64,000 nucleotides of DNA from Phocaeicola vulgatus ATCC 8482. Its GTDB lineage: Bacteria > Bacteroidota > Bacteroidia > Bacteroidales > Bacteroidaceae. Every line of letters begins with the position of its first letter. Within the stretch, counting starts at the first letter, position 1. The DNA lies in contig NC_009614.1 in assembly GCF_000012825.1 (NCBI RefSeq), forward strand, positions 3,472,001 through 3,536,000, given 5' to 3'. Of the stretch, positions 27,483-38,100 are shown in pieces. The position numbers and the translations under genes were made by a program. A model generated the notes under the pieces. The model saw only the letters and a list, made by a program, of their open reading frames with translations. It searched no databases and had not been told where the DNA came from.

Positions 27483-28931
27483 TTATTTCGTTTTGCTTTC
27501 CGAGATAATCAGCAGCTTGTCACCGGCGTGCAGTTGCAGAGAGCCATTGGGAATCATGAACTCGTTTCCTCTTTTTATCAGCATCACCAGCATACCTTTA
27601 GGCAGGTTCATATCCATTAGTCTGTTTCCTTTTGCCAGCATTTCTTCCGTCAGTACGATATCGCGGAGGTCTGTATTGATTTCCTCCGGTATCTCTACTC
27701 CGAAATCATTTCCTGTTTTTTCCAGTGGGGTATCCAGATGGAGTAATTTGGCCATCCATGAAATGGTCGTTCCTTGAACCACTAAAGACAATATGGTAAT
27801 GAAGAATACGATATTGAAAATCTGAGTAGATCCCGGCACATCAGCCACTACCGGATAAGTGGCGAATATGATAGGTACTGCTCCGCGCAATCCCACCCAG
27901 GAAATAAACAGCCGTGAGTTGATGTTCATCTTTTTAAAGGGAAGGAGGCAGAGCAGGACACTGAGCGGGCGGGCGAGGACAATCATGAAAATGCCGATCA
28001 AGGTTGCCGGTATGGCGATGGACAACATTTCATGGGGATTCACCAGCAATCCCAGGCTCAGGAACATGATAATTTGGAAGAGCCAGGTCATGCCGCTCAT
28101 AAAAGTAGCGATCTCCTTACGGTTTACAATGCGTGCGTTACCCACCATCATCCCTGCTATATAGACAGCCAGATAGCCGTTTCCTTTACACAGGTCGGTC
28201 ATGGTGAATGTGAAGAAAATAAAGCTCAGCAGCAAGATAGGATAGAGTGACTGGTTCTTCAAGTCAATCTTGTTGATGATTGCTACCGCCAGTTTTCCCA
28301 GCAGGAATCCTGATGTGCCACCCACAGCAAACTGAATCAGGAATGAAATCAGAATATCGTCTGCCCCCATGCCTGCCGACGTGATGAACTGTATCAGGAC
28401 GATAGTAAGCATATACGCCATAGGGTCATTACTTCCGCTTTCCAGTTCCAGCATCGGTCGGAGGTTATGTTTCAGATTCATGCTTTGCGAGCGCAGGATG
28501 TTGAACACGGAAGCAGAGTCCGTAGAGGACATGGTAGCCGCCAGCAGCATGGCCGTCATCAGGGACATGGTAATGCTGACATTCGAGAATCCGGAAATCC
28601 AATAAATAAAGAATCCGGTGAAAATAGTAGTAAGCAACACACCGAAGGTGGAAAGCAGTATGCCTTGTGGCAATACAGGTTTGATATCCGAGTATTTGGT
28701 ATCCATACCCCCTGAGAACAGAATGATGCTAAGGGCCATCATGCCGATGAACTGGGCTTCGCCCGCATCATGGAACTGGAGTCCCAGACCATCGCTTCCG
28801 AATAGCATGCCGACCAATAAAAAAACAAGTAACGTAGGGATTCCGAACCGGTATCCGGTCTTACTCACTACAATACTTACGAATAATAGGATGGAACCTA
28901 TCAAGAGAATGTTTTCTGCATTAAATATCAT
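27483..28931 (-). CDS. CPA1-type potassium/proton antiporter with TrkA-C domain (NhaP2/CvrA-like)
   Basis: 482 residues. About 12 TM segments (1-385) of the Na+/H+ exchanger fold, with SSTDSASVF and ESGSNDPMAYML carrying the conserved acidic transport residues, then a cytosolic TrkA-C/RCK-C domain (about 405-478). NhaP2-like proteins export K+ for protons. The start ATG overlaps the stop of the upstream MATE gene by 4 bases, so the pair is translationally coupled. Ion preference is inferred from family. Confidence 0.88.
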   Translation of the reverse strand: MIFNAENILLIGSILLFVSIVVSKTGYRFGIPTLLVFLLVGMLFGSDGLGLQFHDAGEAQFIGMMALSIILFSGGMDTKYSDIKPVLPQGILLSTFGVLLTTIFTGFFIYWISGFSNVSITMSLMTAMLLAATMSSTDSASVFNILRSQSMNLKHNLRPMLELESGSNDPMAYMLTIVLIQFITSAGMGADDILISFLIQFAVGGTSGFLLGKLAVAIINKIDLKNQSLYPILLLSFIFFTFTMTDLCKGNGYLAVYIAGMMVGNARIVNRKEIATFMSGMTWLFQIIMFLSLGLLVNPHEMLSIAIPATLIGIFMIVLARPLSVLLCLLPFKKMNINSRLFISWVGLRGAVPIIFATYPVVADVPGSTQIFNIVFFITILSLVVQGTTISWMAKLLHLDTPLEKTGNDFGVEIPEEINTDLRDIVLTEEMLAKGNRLMDMNLPKGMLVMLIKRGNEFMIPNGSLQLHAGDKLLIISESKTK

Positions 28932-30280
28932 ACTTCTGTGATCTTGTTTAATTTTTTAATATGATGTGCCAGCATCAGGCAGGCTGTGATAAACGCTAAC
29001 AGATCGGATACAGGCATACTGAGCCAGATACCGTTCAGTCCCCACCAATGAGGTAGTAACAGCAGGCAGGGTAATAAATACAACAGTTGGCGGGACAAGG
29101 AGAGGAAGATAGAAATTTTCGCTTTCCCGATAGATTGGAAGAAACTGGAAATTACAATTTGTATTCCCACGAAAGGAAACATCAGTACTCCGATTTGTAA
29201 CCCGGTGCGTGCCAATGCTGTAAGTTCTTTATCGTCTGTAAACATATTAACAACCAAATTAGGGAAAAGTTCGCTGAAAGCAAATCCCAACGAAGTGATG
29301 CACCCCCCTGCAATCATGCAATATTTCAAAGTCTGCTTCACCCGGCCGAATTTGTGTGCGCCATGATTATAGCCCACAATCGGTTGCATTCCCATAGTCA
29401 GCCCCATGATAACCATTACAAACAGCATCAGCAGACGGTTTAATATGCCGTATGCGCCGATAGCCAGATCGCCCCCGTAGAGCAGCAGGCTCTTGTTGAA
29501 TATAATGACAATGGCCGAAGCGCAGACATTCATCAGGAACGGCGACATACCTATACTGAAGATATTCTCTACGATCCGTTTCCTTAATTTGAATATCCCT
29601 TTCTTGAAGCGGATATAACTTTTTTCCTGCATGAAATGGCTCAGCACCCATATCATGCCGGCAAACTGTGAAAGGATGGTTGCCGTGGCTGCTCCGCGGA
29701 TTCCCCAACCGAGCCAGAAAATAAAGACAGGAGCCAGAATAATGTTGCATCCCACTGTCAGCATGGAGGACAGCATCGCCTTTCGGGGATAACCGGTGGC
29801 ACGCATGATATTATTCAGTCCGATCATTACATAGGTGACAGGACTTCCTATTAATATAATCTGCATAAAGTCGCGGGCGTATGGCAACGTGTCATGGCTT
29901 GCCCCGAAGAAGAACAGAATCCGGTCCAGAAACAGCAGGGTGATGCCTCCGTAGAAAATAGAATTTATCACACAGAGCACCGTTACGTTTCCCAGCACCT
30001 TCTCGGCACCGTCCGTATCCTTCTGCCCCAGGCGGATAGAAGAAATGGTAGCGCCACCCACCCCGACCAGTGTACAGAATGCCACCAGCAGATTCATCAG
30101 CGGAAAAGAAATAGCCAAACCCGATATGGCCATGGCGCCGACACCATGGCCGATAAATACACTATCAATAATATTGTACAGTGATGTCAGTGTCATCCCT
30201 ATGATGGCAGGGATAGAGTACTCTAAAAGCAGCTTTCCGACCTTTTCTGTACCCAGTATGTGCGGGTTGTTTTCTTTCAT
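28928..30280 (-). CDS. MATE-family efflux transporter
   Basis: The frame opens at 30310 but the ATG at 30280 (MKENN) is the better start; about 450 residues with 12 TM segments. The N-terminal half has PAIIGMTLTSLYNIIDSVFIG and the middle GMQPIVGYN, both MATE hallmarks. These pumps export cationic drugs or metabolites using Na+ or H+. It is first in a two-gene operon with the antiporter. The substrate is unknown. Confidence 0.9.
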   Translation of the reverse strand: MKENNPHILGTEKVGKLLLEYSIPAIIGMTLTSLYNIIDSVFIGHGVGAMAISGLAISFPLMNLLVAFCTLVGVGGATISSIRLGQKDTDGAEKVLGNVTVLCVINSIFYGGITLLFLDRILFFFGASHDTLPYARDFMQIILIGSPVTYVMIGLNNIMRATGYPRKAMLSSMLTVGCNIILAPVFIFWLGWGIRGAATATILSQFAGMIWVLSHFMQEKSYIRFKKGIFKLRKRIVENIFSIGMSPFLMNVCASAIVIIFNKSLLLYGGDLAIGAYGILNRLLMLFVMVIMGLTMGMQPIVGYNHGAHKFGRVKQTLKYCMIAGGCITSLGFAFSELFPNLVVNMFTDDKELTALARTGLQIGVLMFPFVGIQIVISSFFQSIGKAKISIFLSLSRQLLYLLPCLLLLPHWWGLNGIWLSMPVSDLLAFITACLMLAHHIKKLNKITEV

Positions 30281-30369
30281 TCGCGTTTTTGTTATTTTTA
30301 AGCTTTGCAAAGTTAGGAATATGGAGGATTATTCGGACCTTTGTGGCGTTAAATCAAACTAAAAGTAAT

Positions 30370-31020
30370 ATGAATTCAACAAAAAGCATAGCAGCTTTAT
30401 TCGATTTTGACGGAGTGGTAATGGATACTGAGACTCAGTATAGTATATTCTGGAATGAACAAGGACGGAAATACCATCCGGAGCTTCCCGAATTCGGCCG
30501 GTTGATAAAAGGACAGACCTTGACACAGATTTATGCCAACTATTTTGCCGGAATGGAAGAGGTGCAGCATGAAATTACAGAAGATTTGAACAAATTTGAA
30601 AAAAATATGTTATATAATTATATCCCGGGCGTAGAGGCTTTCCTGAAAGAATTGAGGGAAAACGGGGTAAAGATAGCTATAGTCACAAGTTCAAATGAGA
30701 TGAAGATGAGCAACGTATATAAAGCACATCCGGAATTGAAGCAAAGTGTGGACCGTATCCTCACTGCTGAAATGTTTACTCATTCCAAGCCTGACCCCGA
30801 ATGCTTTCTGTTAGGTGCGACAGTTTTTGACACCGTGCCGGAGAACTGTGTGGTTTTCGAGGACTCGTTTCATGGACTTGAGGCGGGGAACCGTGCCGGA
30901 ATGACTGTGATAGGACTGGCTACCACCAATTCTGAAGAGCAAATACGCGACAAGGCAAATGCTGTTATTCAGGACTTTAATGGATTCAGTTTCGAAAAAA
31001 TGAAGAATATGATGAGGTAA
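30370..31020 (+). CDS. HAD-family phosphatase, beta-phosphoglucomutase-like
   Basis: An upstream extension of the frame to 30289 is not needed; ATG 30370 follows an AAAAGTAAT leader and gives 216 residues. HAD motifs I (FDFDGVVMDTE), II (VTSSNE), III (KPDPE) and IV (VFEDSFHG) are intact, with a helical cap between I and II. Enzymes of this subfamily dephosphorylate or isomerise small sugar phosphates; specificity is unknown. Confidence 0.85.
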   Translation: MNSTKSIAALFDFDGVVMDTETQYSIFWNEQGRKYHPELPEFGRLIKGQTLTQIYANYFAGMEEVQHEITEDLNKFEKNMLYNYIPGVEAFLKELRENGVKIAIVTSSNEMKMSNVYKAHPELKQSVDRILTAEMFTHSKPDPECFLLGATVFDTVPENCVVFEDSFHGLEAGNRAGMTVIGLATTNSEEQIRDKANAVIQDFNGFSFEKMKNMMR

Positions 31021-31036
31021 TGTCAACTAAAACATC

Positions 31037-31044
31037 TACCTTTG
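31037..31044 (+). promoter_or_regulatory. -7 box of panB
   Basis: TACCTTTG followed by C, a full consensus match, lies 28 bases before the panB start and just after the HAD stop. Confidence 0.65.
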
Positions 31045-31072
31045 CAGCCGTTTTTTATAAATTAAAGTAAAT

Positions 31073-31894
31073 ATGGCAGGATATATTTCAGGTGATACAC
31101 GCAAAGTAACTACCCACCGTTTGGTGGAAATGAAGCAGAGAGGCGAGAAAATTTCTATGCTTACCTCCTATGATTACACGACAGCGCAGATTGTAGATGG
31201 CGCAGGCATCGATGTTATATTGGTAGGCGACTCCGCTTCGAATGTCATGGCAGGAAATGTGACCACACTTCCTATCACCCTTGATCAGATGATTTATCAT
31301 GGAAAGTCTGTGGTCCGTGGGGTGAAACGCGCGCTTGTTGTGGTGGATCTGCCTTTTGGCACTTACCAGACTTCCGAATACGAAGCGGTGACCAATGCGA
31401 TCAAAGTAATGAAGATTACGCACGCCGATGCTTTGAAACTGGAAGGGGGCGTGGAGATCATTGATGCGGTAAAGAAAATCATTGCTGCCGGCATTCCCAT
31501 CATGGGACATTTGGGGTTAATGCCGCAATCTATCAATAAATATGGAACCTATACTGTACGCGCCAAGGACGAGGAAGAGGCCGAGAAGTTGTTGAGCGAT
31601 GCACATCTGCTGGAAGAGACAGGGTGTTTTGCGCTGGTACTTGAGAAAATCCCTGCGTCACTGGCAGAGCGTGTGGCCAGGGAACTGACTATTCCCGTTA
31701 TCGGTATCGGAGCCGGTGGCGCGGTAGACGGGCAGGTGCTGGTAGTATCGGACATGCTGGGGATGACCAACGGTTTCAGTCCTCGTTTCCTCCGTCGTTA
31801 TGCCGATCTGCATACAGTTATGACGGGAGCCATACAGCAGTATGTGGATGATGTGAAAAAAGGGGATTTCCCTAACGAAGACGAACAATATTAA
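31073..31894 (+). CDS. panB: 3-methyl-2-oxobutanoate hydroxymethyltransferase
   Basis: 273 residues, the usual PanB length. Family blocks are present: [23 protein letters not shown] (metal-binding Asp), [14 protein letters not shown] (catalytic-site loop) and IGAGG. PanB transfers a hydroxymethyl group from methylene-tetrahydrofolate to 2-oxoisovalerate to make ketopantoate, the first step to pantothenate and CoA. No other pan gene is adjacent; the MFS gene follows after 14 bases. Confidence 0.95.
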   Translation: MAGYISGDTRKVTTHRLVEMKQRGEKISMLTSYDYTTAQIVDGAGIDVILVGDSASNVMAGNVTTLPITLDQMIYHGKSVVRGVKRALVVVDLPFGTYQTSEYEAVTNAIKVMKITHADALKLEGGVEIIDAVKKIIAAGIPIMGHLGLMPQSINKYGTYTVRAKDEEEAEKLLSDAHLLEETGCFALVLEKIPASLAERVARELTIPVIGIGAGGAVDGQVLVVSDMLGMTNGFSPRFLRRYADLHTVMTGAIQQYVDDVKKGDFPNEDEQY

Positions 31895-31908
31895 AAGTTT
31901 TTGCTGAT

Positions 31909-33075
31909 ATGTATGATGACTTCTTCTTTCCGTATGAAAAGGCAAAACTGTGGACTGGGAATATGTTTTTGTTATCCCTTTCCAATTTTTTGCTTTATGC
32001 ATCACTATACATGATGCTTCCTGTGCTGCCTTTATGGATGGTGCGGCACTGGTATTGCAGTTATGCGGAAGCAGGAGCAGCCATTGCTGTTTTCGGGCTG
32101 GCCATGTTCCTTCCGGGAACATTCAACAGCTACCTTATTGATACGTTCAAACGTAAAAGTGTGTGCTTTATAGCGATATTCCTGTTTGTGGCATCCAGTC
32201 TGCTATATCCGTACGTTGCGACCGTAGGATTTGTAGCTTTGGTCAGGGCTGTCCAGGGAGGGCTGTTCAGCGTCATTACCATGACTACGGGCAGTACATT
32301 GGTGATTGATGTCACTGCTTCCCGCCGCCGCACGGACGCCAATATCGCTTTTGCCTGGGCGGGTCGTTTTGGAATGGTGGTGGGTCTTGCCTTGGGGATC
32401 TATATTTATCCTTATTGGAATTTTCACCATATCATTTATACCAGTATGGCTCTGGGAGCGTTGGCGCTGGTGCTGATTCCGGCGGTGAAAGTTCCTTTCC
32501 GTGCTCCGCTCAGCACTTCATGGTTCTCGCTGGACCGTTTTTTGCTGCCGCGCACTTTGTGGCCGGGGATGAATATGATGATGGTGGCCATTATCTTTGG
32601 GATATTGGTGGCACATATTTACAATGAATTGTTTTTTGTTTGTATCCTGATAGGCTTTGTCCTGTCTTTGCTGCTTTTGCGTTACGTGCTTTCTCATGCT
32701 TCCGGTCGTTCGGAGGTAGAGCTGGGGCAGGCGGCAATGATAGGAGGATTGTTATTGCTCGCTTTTTCCAATAGCTTGATGAACAGTTATATAGCTGGTA
32801 TTTTGTTGGGGATGGGAACCGGAACCACTGTGTCACGTTTCTTTATAAAAATGATCAGCCTGCCGAGGCATTGCGAGCGGGGAACGGGAAACAATACCTA
32901 TCAGCTGATGTGGGAGGCAGGAGTACTGATTGGTTTCCTGTTTGAGAATATGTGGACTGAGGGTCATCCCGATACCATTTATTGGATATGTATCGGTATC
33001 TGTGTCGTTCTGCTGCTGATGTATGAGTTCTTCACACATCCGTGGTATTACAGAAAGATGGAGGAAAAACAGTGA
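31909..33075 (+). CDS. MFS transporter
   Basis: 388 residues with about 12 TM segments and the MFS loop 2-3 basic signature (DTFKRKS). It follows panB by 14 bases and precedes ettA by 37, so it is likely co-transcribed with both. Substrate unknown; linkage to pantothenate transport would be speculation. Confidence 0.8.
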   Translation: MYDDFFFPYEKAKLWTGNMFLLSLSNFLLYASLYMMLPVLPLWMVRHWYCSYAEAGAAIAVFGLAMFLPGTFNSYLIDTFKRKSVCFIAIFLFVASSLLYPYVATVGFVALVRAVQGGLFSVITMTTGSTLVIDVTASRRRTDANIAFAWAGRFGMVVGLALGIYIYPYWNFHHIIYTSMALGALALVLIPAVKVPFRAPLSTSWFSLDRFLLPRTLWPGMNMMMVAIIFGILVAHIYNELFFVCILIGFVLSLLLLRYVLSHASGRSEVELGQAAMIGGLLLLAFSNSLMNSYIAGILLGMGTGTTVSRFFIKMISLPRHCERGTGNNTYQLMWEAGVLIGFLFENMWTEGHPDTIYWICIGICVVLLLMYEFFTHPWYYRKMEEKQ

Positions 33076-33112
33076 AATATGGCAACTTACATAAATTAAT
33101 AATATAAAGAAT

Positions 33113-34801
33113 ATGGCAGACGACAAAAAGATTATCTTTTCGATGGTGGGCGTAAGCAAAGCCTTCCAGGCGAACAAACAGGTATTGAAGGACATCTACC
33201 TATCCTTTTTTTACGGTGCTAAGATCGGTATCATCGGTCTGAACGGTTCGGGTAAATCAACACTGATGAAAATCATTGCCGGACTGGAGAAAAGTTATCA
33301 GGGAGAAGTGGTGTTCTCGCCGGGCTACTCTGTAGGCTATCTGGCACAGGAACCGCATCTGGATGATGAAAAGACAGTGAAAGAGGTGGTGATGGAAGGA
33401 GTGCAGAGCATCGTGGACACACTGGCGGAATACGAAGAAATAAACAATAAGTTCGGGCTTCCCGAATACTATGAGGATTCTGAAAAGATGGATGCGCTCT
33501 TTGCCCGTCAGGCAGAGTTGCAGGACATCATTGACGCTACGGACGCATGGAATCTGGACAGCAAGCTGGAACGCGCCATGGATGCGTTGCGCTGTCCGCC
33601 CGAAGACCAGCCGGTGAAGAACCTCTCGGGAGGCGAGCGTCGCCGTGTGGCATTGTGCCGTCTGCTGTTGCAGAAGCCGGATATTCTGTTACTGGACGAG
33701 CCTACCAACCATTTGGATGCGGAAAGTATCGACTGGCTGGAACAGCATTTGCAGCAATATGAAGGTACGGTGATTGCCGTAACCCACGACCGTTACTTCC
33801 TGGACCATGTAGCCGGATGGATTCTGGAACTGGACCGTGGCGAAGGAATTCCCTGGAAAGGAAATTACTCCAGCTGGCTGGAACAGAAGACCAAACGCAT
33901 GGAGATGGAAGAGAAAGTGGCAAGCAAACGCCGCAAGACCTTGGAACGCGAGCTGGATTGGGTGCGCATGGCTCCCAAAGCCCGTCAGGCAAAAGGAAAG
34001 GCCCGTCTGAACTCTTACGACAAATTGTTGAATGAGGATGTGAAAGAAAAGGAAGAGAAACTGGAAATCTTCATCCCGAACGGTCCCCGTTTGGGAAACA
34101 AGGTGATCGAGGCCAAAGGAGTGGCGAAAGCTTATGGTGACAAGCTGTTGTTCGATAACCTGAATTTCATGCTGCCCCCTAACGGCATTGTCGGTGTAAT
34201 CGGTCCTAACGGTGCCGGAAAGACTACCTTGTTCCGCTTGATTATGGGACTGGAAACCGTAGACAAAGGTACTTTCGAGGTAGGGGAGACCGTGAAACTG
34301 GCATACGTGGACCAGCAACATAAAGATATCGACCCTGCCAAGTCCGTTTATCAGGTGATCAGCGGTGGAAACGAACTGATCCGTCTGGGAAACAGGGATA
34401 TCAACGCGCGTGCCTACCTCAGCCGTTTCAATTTTTCGGGAGCCGATCAGGAGAAACTTTGTGGAATGCTTTCGGGTGGTGAGCGCAACCGCCTGCATCT
34501 GGCTATGGCACTGAAGGAAGAAGGCAACGTGCTGCTGCTGGACGAGCCTACCAATGATATTGACGTGAACACGCTGCGCGCGTTGGAAGAAGGTCTGGAC
34601 GATTTTGCGGGCTGTGCGGTGGTGATCAGCCACGACCGTTGGTTCTTGGACCGTATCTGTACCCATATCCTGGCTTTCGAAGGAAACAGTGAGGTCTTTT
34701 TCTTTGAAGGATCCTATTCGGAATACGAAGAGAACAAGATGAAGCGTTTGGGTAATGAGGAGCCGAAACGGGTGCGCTACCGCAAGCTGATGGAAGACTG
34801 A
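33113..34801 (+). CDS. ettA: Energy-dependent translational throttle protein EttA (ABC-F)
   Basis: 562 residues with two ABC ATPase domains and no TM segments. Walker A motifs are GLNGSGKST and GPNGAGKTT, signatures LSGGERRR and LSGGERNR, and Walker B LLLDEPTNHLD and LLLDEPTNDID. A linker with the charged P-site tRNA interaction motif lies between (about 245-315), and an arm insertion in domain 1. EttA binds the ribosome E site and gates elongation by energy state. Length and linker fit EttA better than other ABC-F types. Confidence 0.9.
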   Translation: MADDKKIIFSMVGVSKAFQANKQVLKDIYLSFFYGAKIGIIGLNGSGKSTLMKIIAGLEKSYQGEVVFSPGYSVGYLAQEPHLDDEKTVKEVVMEGVQSIVDTLAEYEEINNKFGLPEYYEDSEKMDALFARQAELQDIIDATDAWNLDSKLERAMDALRCPPEDQPVKNLSGGERRRVALCRLLLQKPDILLLDEPTNHLDAESIDWLEQHLQQYEGTVIAVTHDRYFLDHVAGWILELDRGEGIPWKGNYSSWLEQKTKRMEMEEKVASKRRKTLERELDWVRMAPKARQAKGKARLNSYDKLLNEDVKEKEEKLEIFIPNGPRLGNKVIEAKGVAKAYGDKLLFDNLNFMLPPNGIVGVIGPNGAGKTTLFRLIMGLETVDKGTFEVGETVKLAYVDQQHKDIDPAKSVYQVISGGNELIRLGNRDINARAYLSRFNFSGADQEKLCGMLSGGERNRLHLAMALKEEGNVLLLDEPTNDIDVNTLRALEEGLDDFAGCAVVISHDRWFLDRICTHILAFEGNSEVFFFEGSYSEYEENKMKRLGNEEPKRVRYRKLMED

Positions 34802-34821
34802 TGACGCCCTGTCTATAAAAT

Positions 34822-34861
34822 CTTACCCAAGTGTACGAACAGTAACGTATTCTTGGGTAAG
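34822..34861 (+). terminator. Intrinsic terminator after ettA; gap 34802-35170
   Basis: CTTACCCAAG (34822-34831) pairs perfectly with CTTGGGTAAG (34852-34861). A short T-run follows. Past it the gap to 35170 holds no credible gene apart from the promoter at 35094-35123. Confidence 0.65.
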
Positions 34862-35093
34862 TTTGCATATACACACAACGGCTCGTCAGAAATGTATGGC
34901 AACTTCCTCAGTATAAAGACGTTTTTGAGGTTAAGAGCCTTTTTATTATACACCTATCTTATTATGCGCGCACCGCATGGAATTCCCGTCGGCCCGTGTC
35001 CCGGGGTCATCCGGCAGGATGAATGTGGTTCACCATAAAACTATAAATTCTCTTTCTATAGACCTGCCACTGTAAATTGTAACCGATTTGTAG

Positions 35094-35123
35094 TTTGTAT
35101 ATCGTTTCTATTAGCTATCTTTG
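35094..35123 (+). promoter_or_regulatory. Promoter of the Oar-like TonB receptor
   Basis: -33 TTTG (35094-35097), 18-base spacer, -7 TATCTTTG (35116-35123): one of the best promoter matches in the window, 47 bases before the start. Confidence 0.75.
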
Positions 35124-35170
35124 CAACGTCTTTTAAGACATTAATTATAATATTAATTAATAAAAAGTTT

Positions 35171-38100
35171 ATGGTAAAAAGAATGCGATCTTTTTTTGCG
35201 GTGGTTATGTTGGTAATCGCTGCTACTGTTAACGCTCAGGTCACTACCTCGTCAATGAGTGGAAAGGTGGTCGATCAAAGCAATGAAGCCATTATCGGCG
35301 CGACGATTCAGGCTATTCATGAGCCGTCCGGCACCCATTATGGGGCCATTACCAATGTGGACGGCCGTTATTCCATCCAGGGCATGCGTGCCGGCGGCCC
35401 TTACAAAGTAGAAGTTTCTTATGTAGGTTATCAATCAGTGGTTTACAAGAGCATCAATCTCCAGTTGGGAGAGAATTACGTATTGGATGCGAACTTGAAG
35501 GAGTCTACCGAACTGCTGGATGAAGTAGTGATAACCGCTTCCAAGAGCAGCAATATGAAGTCTGACCGCGCCGGAGCGGTGACCAATGTCGATGCGGCCA
35601 GAATGTCGGAAGTGCCTACGGTGAGCCGCAGCATGAACGATATCATGCGCCTGACCCCTCAGGGAGCCAATATCGGTAGCGGTTTCTCAGTGGGTGGAGG
35701 TAACTACCGCCAGTCTTATGTCACTGTGGACGGAGCCGCTTTCAATAATGCCTTCGGTATCGGCTCGAACTTGCCGGCAGGCGGTTCGCCTATCTCTCTG
35801 GATGCATTGGAACAGATTTCCGTTTCCACCACTCCCTTTGATGTCCGTCAGAGCGGGTTTACAGGAGGTGCCATCAACGCCGTGACAAAGAGTGGTACGA
35901 ATGAGTTCAAAGGTACAGCCTATATGTATACTTCCAATACCCACCTTACCGGTAATAAGGTAGAGGACTATGAGCTGACCCGCAACCGTGACCACAGTAC
36001 CACCTACGGAGCTTCTTTGGGAGGTGCGATCATTAAAAACAAGTTATTCTTCTTCGTGAACGGCGAATATCAGGATAATGTGCAGGCAGGTCCGTCGGGC
36101 ATAGCGCGTAGCGGCGCCAATGACGAATGGAGCACCAACGGCATCGTGCACCGTCCGTTCGAGAACACCACAACGGTAGGCGGCCGTACCTTTGTGGGGA
36201 TGAACAACATCAGCCAATACCTGTCGGAAAAATACAACTACAATCCGGGACGTTATCAAGGATACTCTTTGGAAACCCCTTCTTACAAGATCATGGGCCG
36301 TCTGGACTGGAACATCAACAACAACAACAAGATTAATTTCCGTTTCACCCATACCCATTCCAAGTATTCCTCTAACCCTTCCTCTTCCACCACTCCGTTT
36401 AAGGATTCAATCATCTATCCGGGTGGAGTAGACGGCAGTGCGGGCAAGAGCAGTTCGGGCCGTACAGCAAACACCGGTCTGTACTTTGAAAGCTCACGCT
36501 ATATGCAGGAACAGAACTTCACCTCCATCGCTTCCGAATGGAATTCAAAATGGGGGGCTATCAATAACGCCCTGCGTTTCACTTATTCTTATCAGAACGA
36601 ACCGCGTACATACGAAGGGGGGACATTCCCTACGGTGGACATCCTTGACCAAGGCTCGCTGTACGCCTCATTCGGTCCGGACCCCTTTACAGAAGGGAAC
36701 TTGCGCCAGGTGAAGACCTTTGTCATTACCGATGAATTCAATTTCTCCAGCGGTATCCATAACTTTATGGGCGGTATCCAGTTTGAGTCCAATAAGGCAG
36801 TGAACGGATTCATGCAGGCGGGTAGCGGTTATTATGTCTATTCCTCTTGGGATGATTTTGTGAACAACAGAGCTCCGGCTGCTTTCGGTGTCACTTATTC
36901 CAACACCGGGGACGGTTCCCAGTTCCTGGCGAACATGAAGTACCAGCAGCTTTCTTTCTATCTGCAGGACCAGATGAATATCACAGACAACTTCAGACTG
37001 ACTGCCGGGGTGCGTTTCGAACTGCCCATTTATCCGGAGCTGAAGAACAACTATAACAAGAATTTCGCACAGATTGACTTTGACGGATATCATTACGCCA
37101 CAGACCAGTTGCCTTCATCCTACCAGCTGACCGCCTCCCCCCGTATCGGCTTCAACTGGGACCTTACAGGCGAGCGTAAGTATGTATTGCGCGGCGGTAG
37201 CGGTTACTTCATCGGCCGTCTGCCGTTCGTATGGCTGGTTTCGGCAGTAGGTAATGCCAATTGCGGACAAAGCACCTATTATTATAACGAGCAGAAGGAC
37301 GCTAAGTACGGACAACCGAGTTTCCACACCAGCGTGGCTGATATGTTGAAAGATCCTAACTTGAACCTTCCGGCGGCTACCGATCCTGCCGCACCTTCCG
37401 GAGCCACCATCATTGACCGCGACTTGAAGATGAATGCCACCTGGAAGTCATCATTGGCTTTTGATGCAAAACTTCCCGGAGACATTGACTTTACGTTGGA
37501 AGGTATTTTCAGTAAAGAGTTCAATCCGGCTACAGTGACTAATTTGGGACGTAAGTTTAAAGGAGAGCAGGAGATAGCTCCGGGTGATGTCCGCAGAATG
37601 TTTGAGTACTCCAATGCGAACAAGACGGATGCTTATTATATCACCAATGCGGGAAACAGCGCTTATTATTACTCACTCACCGCCTCACTGGCCAAGACAT
37701 TTGATTTCGGCCTGCATCTTTCCGCTTCCTACACCCGTTCTTATGCCAAGTCGTATGGCGACGGCATCGGCGACCAGGTGAACTCGGCTTATTACAACAA
37801 CCGTTACTCTGTCAACGGAAATAATGACACGGAGACCGGCTATGGTACGTATGTATCGCCCAACCGTGTGCTGGCTTCCGCCGCTTACCGTATTAAATAC
37901 GCCAAGAATTTCGCTTCCTCCTTGTCTTTGATTTATGAGGGTATGAACATGGGCTATGCCGGAGGATATTCCGCCGCCCGTTATTCCTATACATTCACCG
38001 GAAATATTGTAGGCGATTACGGCTCAAACAACTTGCTGTACATTCCGGCATCCCGCGAGGCGCTGGATAAGTGGAACTTTGCCGATTATACTGACAGCAA

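Noticed and set aside
34853..35038. 61-codon frame in the gap after ettA
   Set aside because: It starts inside the terminator stem, has no partner signals and looks random.
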